Positions 18,205 to 27,178 of a stretch of 64,000 nt of DNA are shown one piece after another. The notes under the pieces were generated by a model. The model saw only the letters and a program-made list of their open reading frames with translations. It did no database searches and was not told the DNA's origin. Each line of letters begins with the position of its first letter. Position 1 is the stretch's first letter. The translations under genes and the position numbers were made by a program. Origin of the DNA: Bacteroidota bacterium (GTDB lineage Bacteria; Bacteroidota; Bacteroidia; Chitinophagales; Chitinophagaceae); contig JAFDYF010000111.1 in assembly GCA_018267575.1 (NCBI GenBank), positions 62,001 to 126,000 on the forward strand. Reading direction: 5' to 3'.

Positions 18205-18648
18205 CTATTTGGGCTTATAGATATGGATTGATTCGGCTACCAATTTCCATTCGCCTTCTATCTTTTCCAAGATCCTGATCTCATAAGAATAGGTTTTCTT
18301 TCCATCCTTGGAAGTGGATTCCTCATTATGGCTCACCCAGGCATCGTTCCCATGAATGTTCATTTTATAATTGCTGTTCACCGCACTGCCCCCCTTACCC
18401 ATACTATTGGGCGATGGGTCAATCATTCTTTCTGGGGGTATGTCAAAAAAATGGCCATCATCAGTGGAGGCCAATACCTTACTATAAGGTTGAATATGCC
18501 AGCAATCGGCATGGCCTTTTATATCACCTGCTCTCCAAGTTGCAGATTCTTTTTCCAACAATTGTTTTATCGCTACGGTGTCATTTGCTTGACCAAACCC
18601 AATATAAAATAGGCTGGTCAAGAGTGGAATCAAGAACGTTCTTTTCAT
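18205..18648 (-). CDS. Secreted SnoaL/DUF4440-like protein
   Basis: Protein of 147 residues with a signal peptide ending at YIGFGQ. The mature part begins with a helix (IKQLLEKESATWRAGD) and has strands typical of the NTF2-like cone fold (AWVSHNEEST, YEIRILEKIEGEWKLVAES). Such proteins bind or act on small molecules, but no catalytic pair can be named here. It is a single gene with no operon partner. Confidence 0.65.
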   Translation of the reverse strand: MKRTFLIPLLTSLFYIGFGQANDTVAIKQLLEKESATWRAGDIKGHADCWHIQPYSKVLASTDDGHFFDIPPERMIDPSPNSMGKGGSAVNSNYKMNIHGNDAWVSHNEESTSKDGKKTYSYEIRILEKIEGEWKLVAESIHIYKPK

Positions 18649-19189
18649 AAAGGTTAGCTTTTATTAATAGCTGATGTTTTTAATATTTGGAAACAGTTGA
18701 CCAGATGAGAAGCTATATGAAGGTACAAAAGTGGCGAATATTAATAGAGGGGGCTGAATTCTCTGTCTTCATAACATAAAAGCTATGTTAAGCCACTTAC
18801 ACTTCTAAAATTCAATTAGCACCTTGTGTGATTTCGATGTGTCAAAACCAGAGTAATTTTTTTTTTGCTATGCACCCTGTATGGATCATGTATGGTTAAA
18901 GGTCACGTTATAGGTTCAGATGCTTTGCTGTTACGTGATAACCCAGGTATGGCCTTATTTGGTAAGGGCCATTTCATGCACTGGGACAGGCCCAAGGGTT
19001 TGTCCCTATTGATCAACGAACACTATCGGCCGGGGATTTCTCGCCCTGTACTATCTTTCCTTAGGGCATGGGCCTCTAAGGTGGGGATTCCAGATGACGT
19101 TATTGCTATTGGTTTTGCGCTCGATCTACCTAATCCTATTTTTTATATATTCATATACCAAAACAAGTTCTCCATTTAAAACCATTCAA
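18649..19189. other. Intergenic stretch, no firm feature
   Basis: About 540 bases between divergent genes. A 104-codon frame (18865-19179) opens with TTG, has no signal peptide and resembles no family I know; I treat it as chance. No exact TAnnTTTG box was found at a useful distance from the gene at 19190. Confidence 0.45.
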
Positions 19190-20530
19190 TTGAAAACGGA
19201 AAAGATTATATATTTAGCACTAGTCATGCAATTGGGCTCTTTAAGCATATTGGCCCAGCAATCAAAACAGGTCTTCATAATCGGAAACCATCGGGCCCTA
19301 TTCGATCAGCATGGGATTCTCCAACCTTGGAAACCTTGGCCGGCAATCATTAAAAGCGAAATGGAATGGTATTTGAAATGCCCTATCGAGCATGGTTATC
19401 CGAAATTTATTACAATGACCTTTATGGATGGCAATTACAATCCGGATACCAGCCGACATGATATGATCCCCGCGATGCAGGATGGTATGGGCATTATTTC
19501 CTACCTGAAATATTATGCTTTTGATGGCCGGCGAAATAAAAAAATCCTTCTTTGGGCAAAGTACATGGGTGATTATCTGATCAAGGAATGCAACACACCC
19601 GACGAAGGGAAATATCCCAAATTTACCCGCTCCACTGGTTTGGCTAGCGTTTTTCCCCAGCCTCCCGATTGTGGCCGGCAACATGACCGGCCTTATGAAA
19701 TAGAGCCTGATAAAGGAGGGATTGCTGGATATGCTTTGTTTTTGTTGTACCAAGAAACCAAGGAAAAAAAATATTTGGATCAGGCATTGCATAATGCGGA
19801 AGTGCTTGCCAGCAATATGAAAGCAGGCGATTCTTTACACTCGCCCTGGGCTTTCCGGGTAGATTATAGAACGGGAGCAGAACGGATGCCCATCTCCGGA
19901 AATATGGCCTATATTCTTCGATTGTTTGATGCACTGAATGGATCTGGCCATCATTCATTTTTAGGGTCCAGACAAAAATTATGGGATTGGATTCTACATT
20001 ATCAATTGCCAAGCCTTGAAAAGGATGGCATACTGTGGAATCAGTTTTTTGAGGACCATGATGAAATAACCACCGTGAACAGAACGGCTTGGGCGCCATT
20101 AAACCTAGCTCGGTATCTCTTGGAAAAAAAGGCGGAAATAGATATTGATTGGCGCATCCATGCGAAAGCGCTTATTGAATTTGTGATTGCCAATTTTAGC
20201 GGTATCCGTATGGGTGTGCCTATTTGCGGGGAGCAGGATACGGACAAAAATCCTTGGGGCGGTATCTTATCAAACTATGGGGCTGTATTGGCCATGTACG
20301 CATCGGCTACTGGTTCAAATGAATACAAAGGACTTGCTTGGCAGGCTCTGAATTTCTGTTTGTATGCTGTTAATGACGACGGTTGTCCTAGTGAACAGGC
20401 CAGTTACCCGGGTCGCGGTGGTTGGCAGGAAGATTCTCATACCGATAAGATCCATAATCTGGTCGATGCAATGGAAGCTTTTCCAGAATGGAAATCGATA
20501 AATGCAATACAAGCCCAAAAGGTCAAATAA
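19190..20530 (+). CDS. Secreted six-hairpin glycosidase-like protein
   Basis: Protein of about 446 residues. The long upstream frame gives an odd second hydrophobic stretch, while a TTG at 19190 gives a clean signal peptide (MKTEKIIYLALVMQLGSLSI..LAQ), so that start is preferred; the ATG at 19226 is an alternative. The mature part alternates helices with motifs such as KGGIAGYALFLLYQ, AFRVDYRTGAER and WGGILSNYGAVLAMYA, the look of an (alpha/alpha)6 barrel as in unsaturated glucuronyl hydrolases and related sugar hydrolases. Substrate and catalytic residues are uncertain. It precedes the phosphate porin gene. Confidence 0.6.
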   Translation: MKTEKIIYLALVMQLGSLSILAQQSKQVFIIGNHRALFDQHGILQPWKPWPAIIKSEMEWYLKCPIEHGYPKFITMTFMDGNYNPDTSRHDMIPAMQDGMGIISYLKYYAFDGRRNKKILLWAKYMGDYLIKECNTPDEGKYPKFTRSTGLASVFPQPPDCGRQHDRPYEIEPDKGGIAGYALFLLYQETKEKKYLDQALHNAEVLASNMKAGDSLHSPWAFRVDYRTGAERMPISGNMAYILRLFDALNGSGHHSFLGSRQKLWDWILHYQLPSLEKDGILWNQFFEDHDEITTVNRTAWAPLNLARYLLEKKAEIDIDWRIHAKALIEFVIANFSGIRMGVPICGEQDTDKNPWGGILSNYGAVLAMYASATGSNEYKGLAWQALNFCLYAVNDDGCPSEQASYPGRGGWQEDSHTDKIHNLVDAMEAFPEWKSINAIQAQKVK

Positions 20531-20836
20531 ATTAATCAAAATTCATATAGGCAGCCAGGTGTAAACGCTATTCATAAAATTTGGGGCCAAGGTCTCCCTT
20601 TCCAAATAAAATAGTTTAATAATACAGCCCAATCACCAAGCTTTTCTTCTTTTGTTTAAGTTTTGCAAATGGTAAACGTTAGTGAAAGCGAGATAGTTTG
20701 AGCGATATGGCGAAAGGTCAAGATAACTACTTGGAATTTACTATTTAATTTATTTATGTTTAAAATATTGGTTAACAATAATTTAAAATTATAAATTTTT
20801 TTACAAATAGACCAAAGCACTGTCGTTTTTGCCCTT
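20531..20836. other. Intergenic AT-rich stretch
   Basis: About 300 bases, very AT-rich from 20740 on. No gene or clear terminator was seen. The Pho-box-like array of the porin gene begins at its end. Confidence 0.5.
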
Positions 20837-20893
20837 GTTAACATTAAGGTAATATTCTGGTAACATTGCGGTTATAGCTTAGTCCTTCTTTTG
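20837..20893 (+). promoter_or_regulatory. Pho-box-like 11-bp repeats and -7 box
   Basis: The clearest array: GTTAACATTAA (20837), GGTAATATTCT (20848), GGTAACATTGC (20859) and GGTTATAGCTT (20870), all in 11-bp register. The -7-like TTCTTTTG starts at 20886, 16 bp after the last unit begins. The predicted transcript start, near 20900, favours translation from the ATG at 20919. Confidence 0.65.
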
Positions 20894-20918
20894 CGGTCTA
20901 AACAAAATGTTAAACTAC

Positions 20919-22256
20919 ATGAGAAGGAAAGATTTCGGAAAGCTGTTTTTAACAACCTTGGTTGTTTTTTTATTTTTTGGTTTAGAGGCAAATGCACAAG
21001 CATTTTTGAATAGTGATTCCGCTTTTAAGGCAGGGGCAGATAATTCAGGTAGGCTTTGGGGTTATGTTTTTGGCGATTACTATTATAAGCCTCATGCAGA
21101 TTCATTGAACCGGGGTGGTGGGAATCAGTATACCGGTATCCCACAAAATAGGAATGCATTTGCTTTCCGCCGGATTTATTTGGGCTACGATTTTAATTTC
21201 AACAAAAAGTTTTCAACTGAATTATTGTTGGCCGCAGAAGATAATTTTCCTGGGGGGAACCCCCCTTCCACTACGGCTTCTGGATCAAGTGGCGATTTGT
21301 TGTCGAATGGCAAAGAAACCTTCTTTATAAAATTGGCAAATGTGAGGGTAAAAAATATCTGGAAAGGGACCGACTTGGTGGTTGGTGAGCAATTCACCCC
21401 ATCCTTTGCGATGCTGACCGAGAAAATCTGGAACTATCGCTCCGTAGAAAGAACGATTTCCGATATACGCCGTACCCCTTCTTATGATTTTGGTGCTGGC
21501 TTACAAGGAACATTTGATCCCAAGACCAAAAATTATGGATACAACTTATTAATAGCAACTGGAAATAGCGACAAACCAGCTACCAATAGTTTCAAATGGT
21601 TTTATGGCGATGTATATGCTATGTTCTTGGATAAAAAACTGATAGTGGATGTATATGCAGATTATCAGCGGTTGAACTGGGCTCCCACTTGGCATCACGA
21701 CCGTCAAATGTTGAAAGGTTTTGTAGCTTACAATACTTCTAAGTTCACCATTGGCGCTGAGGCATACGTGAACAACATGCGTGGGGATACCAAAGCCACT
21801 CTTATATCAGGAGGTGCAGATACTATCGCCACCAAGGCATCGGGCATTGCTTTCTTTGTTCATGGCGATATCGTAAAGAACAAATTAAGGTATTTTGCAA
21901 GGTTGGATACTTACAACCCCAACAAAAATGTGGATAATGGAAAGTATTCCAGCTATGCGGGGGTTTCTTCCCCAGGTGGTTACAATAGCGTAGGGTATCA
22001 CATGACCTATAATTCAAGCACTGGTTCACCTACTACTGCCACGGCGAATACAGACCCTACTTCAAAAGAAACCTTCATTACTTTTGGGTTGGATTATATG
22101 CCTTACAAGAATATTCATTTTGAGCCAAATATGTGGTACAACAGCTATTCTTCGCAAATGGCAGGTGTTTCCAACAAAGATCATGACTTGGTTTTTAGGT
22201 TGACTTTCTTCTATGTGTTTGGGAAAAGCTATAAGAACAACTTTAATCAGTTATAA
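20919..22256 (+). CDS. Phosphate-selective porin O/P-like outer-membrane protein
   Basis: Outer-membrane beta-barrel of about 445 residues with a signal peptide ending at EANAQA. It matches the OprO/OprP-type porin family in length and features: FAFRRIYLGYDFNFNKKFSTEL near the start, a VGEQFTPSFAMLTEKIW segment and alternating amphipathic strands to an aromatic end (LTFFYVFGKSY). It would let phosphate or similar anions pass the outer membrane. An upstream ATG at 20907 gives four more residues, but the promoter position favours 20919. It lies directly before the pst genes and has the best Pho-box-like array in the window. Confidence 0.85.
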   Translation: MRRKDFGKLFLTTLVVFLFFGLEANAQAFLNSDSAFKAGADNSGRLWGYVFGDYYYKPHADSLNRGGGNQYTGIPQNRNAFAFRRIYLGYDFNFNKKFSTELLLAAEDNFPGGNPPSTTASGSSGDLLSNGKETFFIKLANVRVKNIWKGTDLVVGEQFTPSFAMLTEKIWNYRSVERTISDIRRTPSYDFGAGLQGTFDPKTKNYGYNLLIATGNSDKPATNSFKWFYGDVYAMFLDKKLIVDVYADYQRLNWAPTWHHDRQMLKGFVAYNTSKFTIGAEAYVNNMRGDTKATLISGGADTIATKASGIAFFVHGDIVKNKLRYFARLDTYNPNKNVDNGKYSSYAGVSSPGGYNSVGYHMTYNSSTGSPTTATANTDPTSKETFITFGLDYMPYKNIHFEPNMWYNSYSSQMAGVSNKDHDLVFRLTFFYVFGKSYKNNFNQL

Positions 22257-22331
22257 GAACAACTGATTAAACTAACATAAATATGGAGTGAGCGAAGAGT
22301 GATAAAAAGTTTGGTTTATTTTTTTGGGGAG

Positions 22332-22364
22332 GTTAACTTTCTATTACATTTTTGGCAAATAGCC
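22332..22364 (+). promoter_or_regulatory. Partial Pho-box-like repeats upstream of pstS
   Basis: GTTAACTTTCT (22332), ATTACATTTTT (22343) and a degenerate GGCAAATAGCC (22354) are in 11-bp register. The third unit resembles the degenerate unit GGCAAAACTGT in the array at 855. No good -7 box is found 16 bp after it, so this site is tentative. It lies about 80 bases before the pstS start. Confidence 0.4.
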
Positions 22365-22445
22365 TATACCAACAAGATGACAGCTATTTTAGCAATTAAA
22401 TAGAATAACTTTAATACGATAATCGATAATTAAAAACAACAAAAA

Positions 22446-23549
22446 ATGAAATTCTTAAACCTTAAAAGCACATTAGCAATTGCAGCTTTGTTTGGTTCCA
22501 TGGCCCTGACTTCATGTGGCGGTGGAAGCGGTTCTGATAAAAAAGGGGACAGCACAGCTACTGCGAGTGGCGATGACAACAGCCTGATTGGTGCTGGTAG
22601 TTCTTTTGACAACCCTTTGTTTTCAAAAATGTTCTATGACTACAATAGCTCAAATGGGCTGAAAGTAGATTATCAATCGGTAGGTTCTGGTGCAGGTATC
22701 GCACAATTGACTAGCCGGACAGTTGACTTTGGTGCATCCGATGCCCCCATGAATGGTAAGCAGGATTCTGCTGTTACCTCCCCCGTACTTCATATACCTA
22801 TTACCGCTGGTGCAGTGGTATTAAGCTATAACTTGGCGGGTGTAAAAGATACCTTGAAATTTGCCCCTACTGTTTTGGCTGATATTTTCCTGGGAAAAAT
22901 CACCAAATGGAACGATCCTAAAATTGCGGCTGACAATAAAGGGGTAGCCCTTCCCGATCAAGCCATCACTATTGCACACCGTGCAGATGGTAGCGGCACT
23001 ACCAGTATCTTTACTTCCTACTTGTCAAAAGTAAGTGAGGACTGGAACACAAAAGTGGGAAAAGGAACTTCTGTAAATTGGCCAGTGGGTCTTGGCGGAA
23101 AAGGCAATGATGGGGTGTCCAGTTTGATCAAGCAAACACCGGGTGCTATCGGTTATATTGAATTGGCTTATGCTATCCAAAACAATATGCCTTATGCTAA
23201 GATCCAAAACAAAGCCGGTGTCTTTATCACACCTACTATCGCGAGTGTAACCGCTGCTGCAAACATTACGATTCCTGCGGATTCCAAAGTTTCTTTGACC
23301 AATACAGATGCCAAAGATGGTTATCCCATCGCTGGTTTTTCTTGGGTACTTATTTATAAGGAGCAAAAATATAATAACCGTTCTGCTGACAGAGCTACCA
23401 AGCTTTTGAAATTGTTGTCGTGGATGATCCATGATGGACAAAAATTCAGTGGCGCATTATATTATGCACCGCTTTCACCTGCGGCTGTTTCAACTGGCGA
23501 TGCCATTTTGAAATCAGCTACTTATGATGGCAAACCGATATTGCAATAG
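22446..23549 (+). CDS. pstS: PstS phosphate-binding lipoprotein
   Basis: Periplasmic substrate-binding protein of the phosphate ABC transporter, 367 residues. The signal ends at a lipobox with Cys24 (ALTSCGGG). The phosphate-binding loops are visible: GAGSSFDNPLFSKM near the start, VDFGASDAPM and HRADGSGTTSIFTSYL. In Bacteroidota it is anchored as a lipoprotein and delivers phosphate to PstCA. It is the first of five pst-phoU genes, followed by a strong hairpin before pstC that probably makes pstS the most abundant product. Confidence 0.96.
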   Translation: MKFLNLKSTLAIAALFGSMALTSCGGGSGSDKKGDSTATASGDDNSLIGAGSSFDNPLFSKMFYDYNSSNGLKVDYQSVGSGAGIAQLTSRTVDFGASDAPMNGKQDSAVTSPVLHIPITAGAVVLSYNLAGVKDTLKFAPTVLADIFLGKITKWNDPKIAADNKGVALPDQAITIAHRADGSGTTSIFTSYLSKVSEDWNTKVGKGTSVNWPVGLGGKGNDGVSSLIKQTPGAIGYIELAYAIQNNMPYAKIQNKAGVFITPTIASVTAAANITIPADSKVSLTNTDAKDGYPIAGFSWVLIYKEQKYNNRSADRATKLLKLLSWMIHDGQKFSGALYYAPLSPAAVSTGDAILKSATYDGKPILQ

Positions 23550-23565
23550 ATTATTTCATATGGCT

Positions 23566-23595
23566 AAAAAGGACTGAAAACACTCAGTCCTTTTT
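23566..23595 (+). terminator. Hairpin between pstS and pstC, likely attenuator
   Basis: A 12-bp stem AAAAAGGACTGA / TCAGTCCTTTTT with loop AAACAC follows the pstS stop by 16 bases. The T-tract is part of the stem, so it can terminate part of the transcripts and protect the pstS mRNA end. Confidence 0.7.
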
Positions 23596-23640
23596 GGCGT
23601 TTTAAGAAGTCAAGGTTATTTTTCATTCAACACTCAACCA

Positions 23641-24606
23641 ATGCCTGAAGTTATTCAAATGGAAGAGCAAGCCGAATATCAAGGAGTAGCAACCATAAAA
23701 TCATTATCGCCAGCCAAAAGGTTACAACGTTCCTATCGTCATATCAGAGTGGAAGGCGCTTTTAAAGTGATGTTAGTTGGCATGGGTATTTTTATGGTGG
23801 TTTTGGTTTTCGGTATCCTGCTTACCTTGATTATCGGTTCATCGCAATCCATCAAAACTTTTGGACTGAGTTTTTTGTGGGGGAAAAATTGGGACGCCGT
23901 AAATGATGTGTATGGGGCGAGGCCATTTTTGGTGGGAACTTTATTGACTTCTTTTTTAGCGCTTTTTATTTCTATTCCATTTTCCATTGCAGTGGCCATT
24001 TTCTTGGGGGAATATTTTCCCAAAGGATGGGTATCCGAAATGTTGAAAAATACCATTGAACTGATTGCCGCAGTGCCTTCTGTTATTTATGGACTTTGGG
24101 GCTTTTTGGTGTTGGTGCCTTTGGTACGTGCTATTGAAATTAAATTGGGAATCCAACCACAACAGGGCTGGGGTATTTTTACCGCATCGCTTATTTTGGC
24201 GGTGATGATCATTCCCTATGCGGCATCACTTGGGCGTTCGGTGATACAAATGGTTCCATCTGCACTCAAAGAAGCAGCATATGCACTGGGTGCTACCCGT
24301 TGGGAAGTGATCCGTAGCGTGATCATCCCTTATACCAAATCCGGTCTTTTTGCGGGTATATTATTATCGCTTGGTCGTGCATTGGGCGAAACCATGGCCG
24401 TGACCATGTTGATTGGAAACTCGAATGACCTGCCTAAAAATATTTTTTCAACCGGTAATACCATGGCGAGTGCCATTGCGCTGTTTTTTGGTGAAGCCAA
24501 TGATTTAAGAAGATCTTCGCTGATTGAATTGGGATTAGTTTTGTTCCTGATTACCTTGGTGATCAATATGCTGGGAAAAAGAGTGATTAAACGTTTCACA
24601 AATTAA
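23641..24606 (+). CDS. pstC: Phosphate ABC transporter permease PstC
   Basis: Inner-membrane permease of 321 residues with six predicted membrane helices and a cytoplasmic N-terminal stretch of about 40 residues. The ABC-permease EAA loop is visible (SALKEAAYALGATRWEVIRSVIIP), and GRALGETMAV matches PstC proteins. It pairs with PstA to form the phosphate channel. The pstA gene begins 5 bases after its stop. Confidence 0.95.
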   Translation: MPEVIQMEEQAEYQGVATIKSLSPAKRLQRSYRHIRVEGAFKVMLVGMGIFMVVLVFGILLTLIIGSSQSIKTFGLSFLWGKNWDAVNDVYGARPFLVGTLLTSFLALFISIPFSIAVAIFLGEYFPKGWVSEMLKNTIELIAAVPSVIYGLWGFLVLVPLVRAIEIKLGIQPQQGWGIFTASLILAVMIIPYAASLGRSVIQMVPSALKEAAYALGATRWEVIRSVIIPYTKSGLFAGILLSLGRALGETMAVTMLIGNSNDLPKNIFSTGNTMASAIALFFGEANDLRRSSLIELGLVLFLITLVINMLGKRVIKRFTN

Positions 24607-24611
24607 GAAGC

Positions 24612-25478
24612 ATGAATAGCAGTACGAATATAAAATATAGGATTGGCAAAAGCAGTGGGATGCAGATCCTCACCACGATCCTTGCTTTTTCCATTGTGAT
24701 CCCCTTGATCTTGATATTGTTGTTTATACTTAAATCTGGCATCCAACATATCAATTGGCAATTTCTCACCAACGTGTACAAGCCAGCAGGGGAGCCTAAC
24801 CCAGGTATTGCACATGCCTTGCTTGGTACCTTGTTGATTGTGGTGCTTGCATCTGTTGTATCCATTCCCATTGGCATCATGTGTGGGGTTTATTTAAGTG
24901 AAAATAAAAAAAGCAAATTGGCTTATTGGAGCAGCTTGTGTGTGGATGTCTTGCAGGGCGTACCTTCCATCGTGGTCGGCATTGTGATATTCGCTTGGAT
25001 GCACCAACGTTTTGGATATTTTGCATTGTCAGGTAGTTTTGCATTGGGGATCATGATGCTTCCGATCATCATTCGATCTACGGAAGAGACATTAAAATTA
25101 TTGCCCGATTCATTAAAGGAAGCAGGCTTTGCATTGGGAATGCCATTTCATCGGGTCATTTTAAAAGTGATCATTCCCTGTGGCTTTAGTGGTATTTTAT
25201 CGGGTATCATGTTATCCATTGCCCGGGTATCGGGGGAAACGGCGCCATTGCTTTTTACCGCAGGGGTGAGTCATTATCTTTCATCCAATGTTTTTAAAGG
25301 GCCTATGCAAAGTTTGCCCTTGTTGATATACGATTATTATAGTCTTCCCAGCAGTGAAACGGACCCCAATAGTTTTATTAACCAAGCTTGGGGCGCATCG
25401 GTTATCCTATTGGTTTTTGTATTATTATTAAACATCTCTACTAAGCTGATAACAAGAAAATGGAAAGTACAATTGTAA
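24612..25478 (+). CDS. pstA: Phosphate ABC transporter permease PstA
   Basis: Second permease subunit, 288 residues, six predicted membrane helices. The EAA loop reads DSLKEAGFALGMPFHRVILKV and is followed by ARVSGETAPLLFTAG, typical of PstA. It overlaps the pstB start by 19 bases, indicating coupled translation. Confidence 0.95.
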   Translation: MNSSTNIKYRIGKSSGMQILTTILAFSIVIPLILILLFILKSGIQHINWQFLTNVYKPAGEPNPGIAHALLGTLLIVVLASVVSIPIGIMCGVYLSENKKSKLAYWSSLCVDVLQGVPSIVVGIVIFAWMHQRFGYFALSGSFALGIMMLPIIIRSTEETLKLLPDSLKEAGFALGMPFHRVILKVIIPCGFSGILSGIMLSIARVSGETAPLLFTAGVSHYLSSNVFKGPMQSLPLLIYDYYSLPSSETDPNSFINQAWGASVILLVFVLLLNISTKLITRKWKVQL

Positions 25479-26218
25479 AGTCTGTCGATTACAATGCCTA
25501 TTTTGGCGATAACCATGTAGTGAAAAATGTGAACATTGAAATTCCCAAGAACCATGTGATTGCGGTGATGGGACCATCGGGTTGTGGTAAGACTACTTTT
25601 CTGAGGGGTATCAATCGCATGCACGAATTGATACCAAATGCAAAGGCCACCGGAAAAATATTGCTCAACAATGAAGATGTGATGCAGATGCACCCCATCT
25701 TTGTTCGGCTTAAAATTGGGATGGTATTTCAAAGGCCCAACCCCTTCCCCAACCTGAGTATTTACGATAACGTGATTGCAGGGTACAAACTCAATGGCAT
25801 TAAATTGCCCAAGGATAAAAAGGATCAGATAGTGGAAGAGTCGCTTACCAAAGTGGCTTTGTGGAAGGAAGTAAAGGATTCGCTCACCAAAAAAGGTTCT
25901 TTCCTTTCCGGTGGACAGCAGCAAAGGCTTTGCATCGCTCGTGCGGTGGCAATGGCCCCAGAAGTTTTGTTGTTCGATGAACCGACTTCTGCACTTGATC
26001 CCATATCAACGTCAACGGTGGAGGAGCTTTTTCACGAATTGAAAAAGAATTATACCTTGATCATCGTGACGCACAATATGCAACAGGCAGCAAGGGTAAG
26101 TGATCGTACGGCATTTTTTTATGTGGGTGAATTGGTGGAGTATGATGATACCAAAAAAATGTTCACCAATCCAAAGGATATTCGTACGCAGAATTATATT
26201 ACAGGTAGGTTTAGTTAA
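25460..26218 (+). CDS. pstB: Phosphate ABC transporter ATPase PstB
   Basis: ATP-binding subunit of 252 residues. Walker A GPSGCGKTT, signature LSGGQQQRL, Walker B VLLFDEP and the switch His (IVTHNM) are all intact. It powers uptake through PstCA. Its start lies inside the pstA end. The FYVGELVEYDDTKKMF end is typical of PstB. Confidence 0.97.
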   Translation: MESTIVKSVDYNAYFGDNHVVKNVNIEIPKNHVIAVMGPSGCGKTTFLRGINRMHELIPNAKATGKILLNNEDVMQMHPIFVRLKIGMVFQRPNPFPNLSIYDNVIAGYKLNGIKLPKDKKDQIVEESLTKVALWKEVKDSLTKKGSFLSGGQQQRLCIARAVAMAPEVLLFDEPTSALDPISTSTVEELFHELKKNYTLIIVTHNMQQAARVSDRTAFFYVGELVEYDDTKKMFTNPKDIRTQNYITGRFS

Positions 26219-26363
26219 TCGTCTGGACGGGGATTTGGGGGGATTTATGGGATGAAAGAGATAGTTGGAGTTGAATAGGGCTTTTTTGTCCTACTATGAA
26301 CTATCAACTATGAACCCTAGACTATGAACTATCAACTATCACACATCGTAAATTGTAAATAGC
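26219..26363. repeat. Short intergenic repeats of the type AACTATCAACTATGAAC
   Basis: Between pstB and phoU, near 26295-26340, the words CTATGAACTATCAACTATG and similar are repeated. Related TATTGACTATTCA words occur near 41525-41580 and 62285. They look like part of the dispersed non-coding repeat population. Confidence 0.45.
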
Positions 26364-27026
26364 ATGAATCAGTTAGAAACGGAACTGCAACTTTTAAAGA
26401 GTGAGGTAATCAATATGTGGACTTTAGTGAGTTCTCAGCTCACAAAGGCAAAAGCATCTATGATTAATTTTGATAAGGACCTTGCCCGTGAAGTGGTATT
26501 GAAGGAAAGGAGGGTGAATGGATCGGAGCTAAAGATTGACCGCGATTGCGAAAATATTTTTGCGTTGCTCACACCCGTCGCCGTGGATCTTCGTTTTGTG
26601 TTGGCGGTGTTGAAGATAAATTCCAATTTGGAACGTATCGGTGATATTGCTGAAGGCATCGCTAAATATATTTTGAGTTTGGAAACACCGTTCAAACCCG
26701 AACTGCTGGAAGCTACTTATATCAATAAGATGTATGACGAATCGATAGGGATCCTTCAAGATACCTTGGCCGCTTTTGAAAATGAGGACACTTTGCTGGC
26801 CCGAAAAGTGTTTAAAAAAGATGAGTACTTGGATGAGATCAATATTAAGGCCAATGAATTGATTGAGGGTTATATAAAAACAAACCCAGAAGATATTAAT
26901 CAAGCGCTCTATACCTTATCCATCATCCGCAAATTGGAACGCGTAGGTGATCAATCCAAAAATATTTCCGAAGAAATCATTTTTTATCTGGAGGCAAAAG
27001 TGCTCAAACACAAACATTCACACTAA
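26364..27026 (+). CDS. phoU: PhoU phosphate-signalling protein
   Basis: Cytoplasmic regulator of 220 residues built of two three-helix bundles, each with the PhoU E/D-x3-D-type metal cluster (NSNLERIGDIAEGIAKYI and IRKLERVGDQSKNISEEI). PhoU restrains the Pst transporter and the PhoR kinase when phosphate is plentiful. It is the last gene of the pst cluster, separated from pstB by 145 bases of repeat-containing DNA. A Pho-box-like array starts at its stop codon and drives something downstream. Confidence 0.95.
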   Translation: MNQLETELQLLKSEVINMWTLVSSQLTKAKASMINFDKDLAREVVLKERRVNGSELKIDRDCENIFALLTPVAVDLRFVLAVLKINSNLERIGDIAEGIAKYILSLETPFKPELLEATYINKMYDESIGILQDTLAAFENEDTLLARKVFKKDEYLDEINIKANELIEGYIKTNPEDINQALYTLSIIRKLERVGDQSKNISEEIIFYLEAKVLKHKHSH

Positions 27027-27081
27027 TAACATTAAAGTAATGTACCGTTAAAGGACGGGTAACATCATGCTTATATCTTGC
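27025..27081 (+). promoter_or_regulatory. Pho-box-like 11-bp repeats downstream of phoU
   Basis: Four phased units begin at the phoU stop: AATAACATTAA (27025), AGTAATGTACC (27036), GTTAAAGGACG (27047), GGTAACATCAT (27058). A -7-like TATCTTGC starts at 27074, again 16 bp after the last unit begins; it is one base off the best TAnnTTTG spacing. No protein gene follows on this strand before a terminator at 27144. Confidence 0.55.
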
Positions 27082-27086
27082 GCTCA

Positions 27087-27178
27087 ATAACGAACGCAAC
27101 TCTTTGGTTAGATAAGCAAATGTTAGAATTTTCTCATGCAAGCAAGCCGCCGCATCTTTATGCAGGGGCTTTTTTGTT
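27087..27178 (+). ncRNA. Candidate Pho-regulated small RNA
   Basis: The interval from the predicted transcript start after the Pho-box-like array to the terminator is about 90 bases. It contains no convincing protein frame; the only in-frame ATG gives 20 codons that run into the terminator. Promoter, short body and Rho-independent-like end together are the layout of a small RNA. Its existence and targets are unproven. Confidence 0.4.

Noticed and set aside
18865..19179. 104-codon frame upstream of the glycosidase-like gene
   Set aside because: TTG start, no domain, no signal peptide, and it runs into the region just before the preferred start at 19190.
25337..25924. 195-codon minus-strand frame
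   Set aside because: Antisense to pstA/pstB, which are certain genes.
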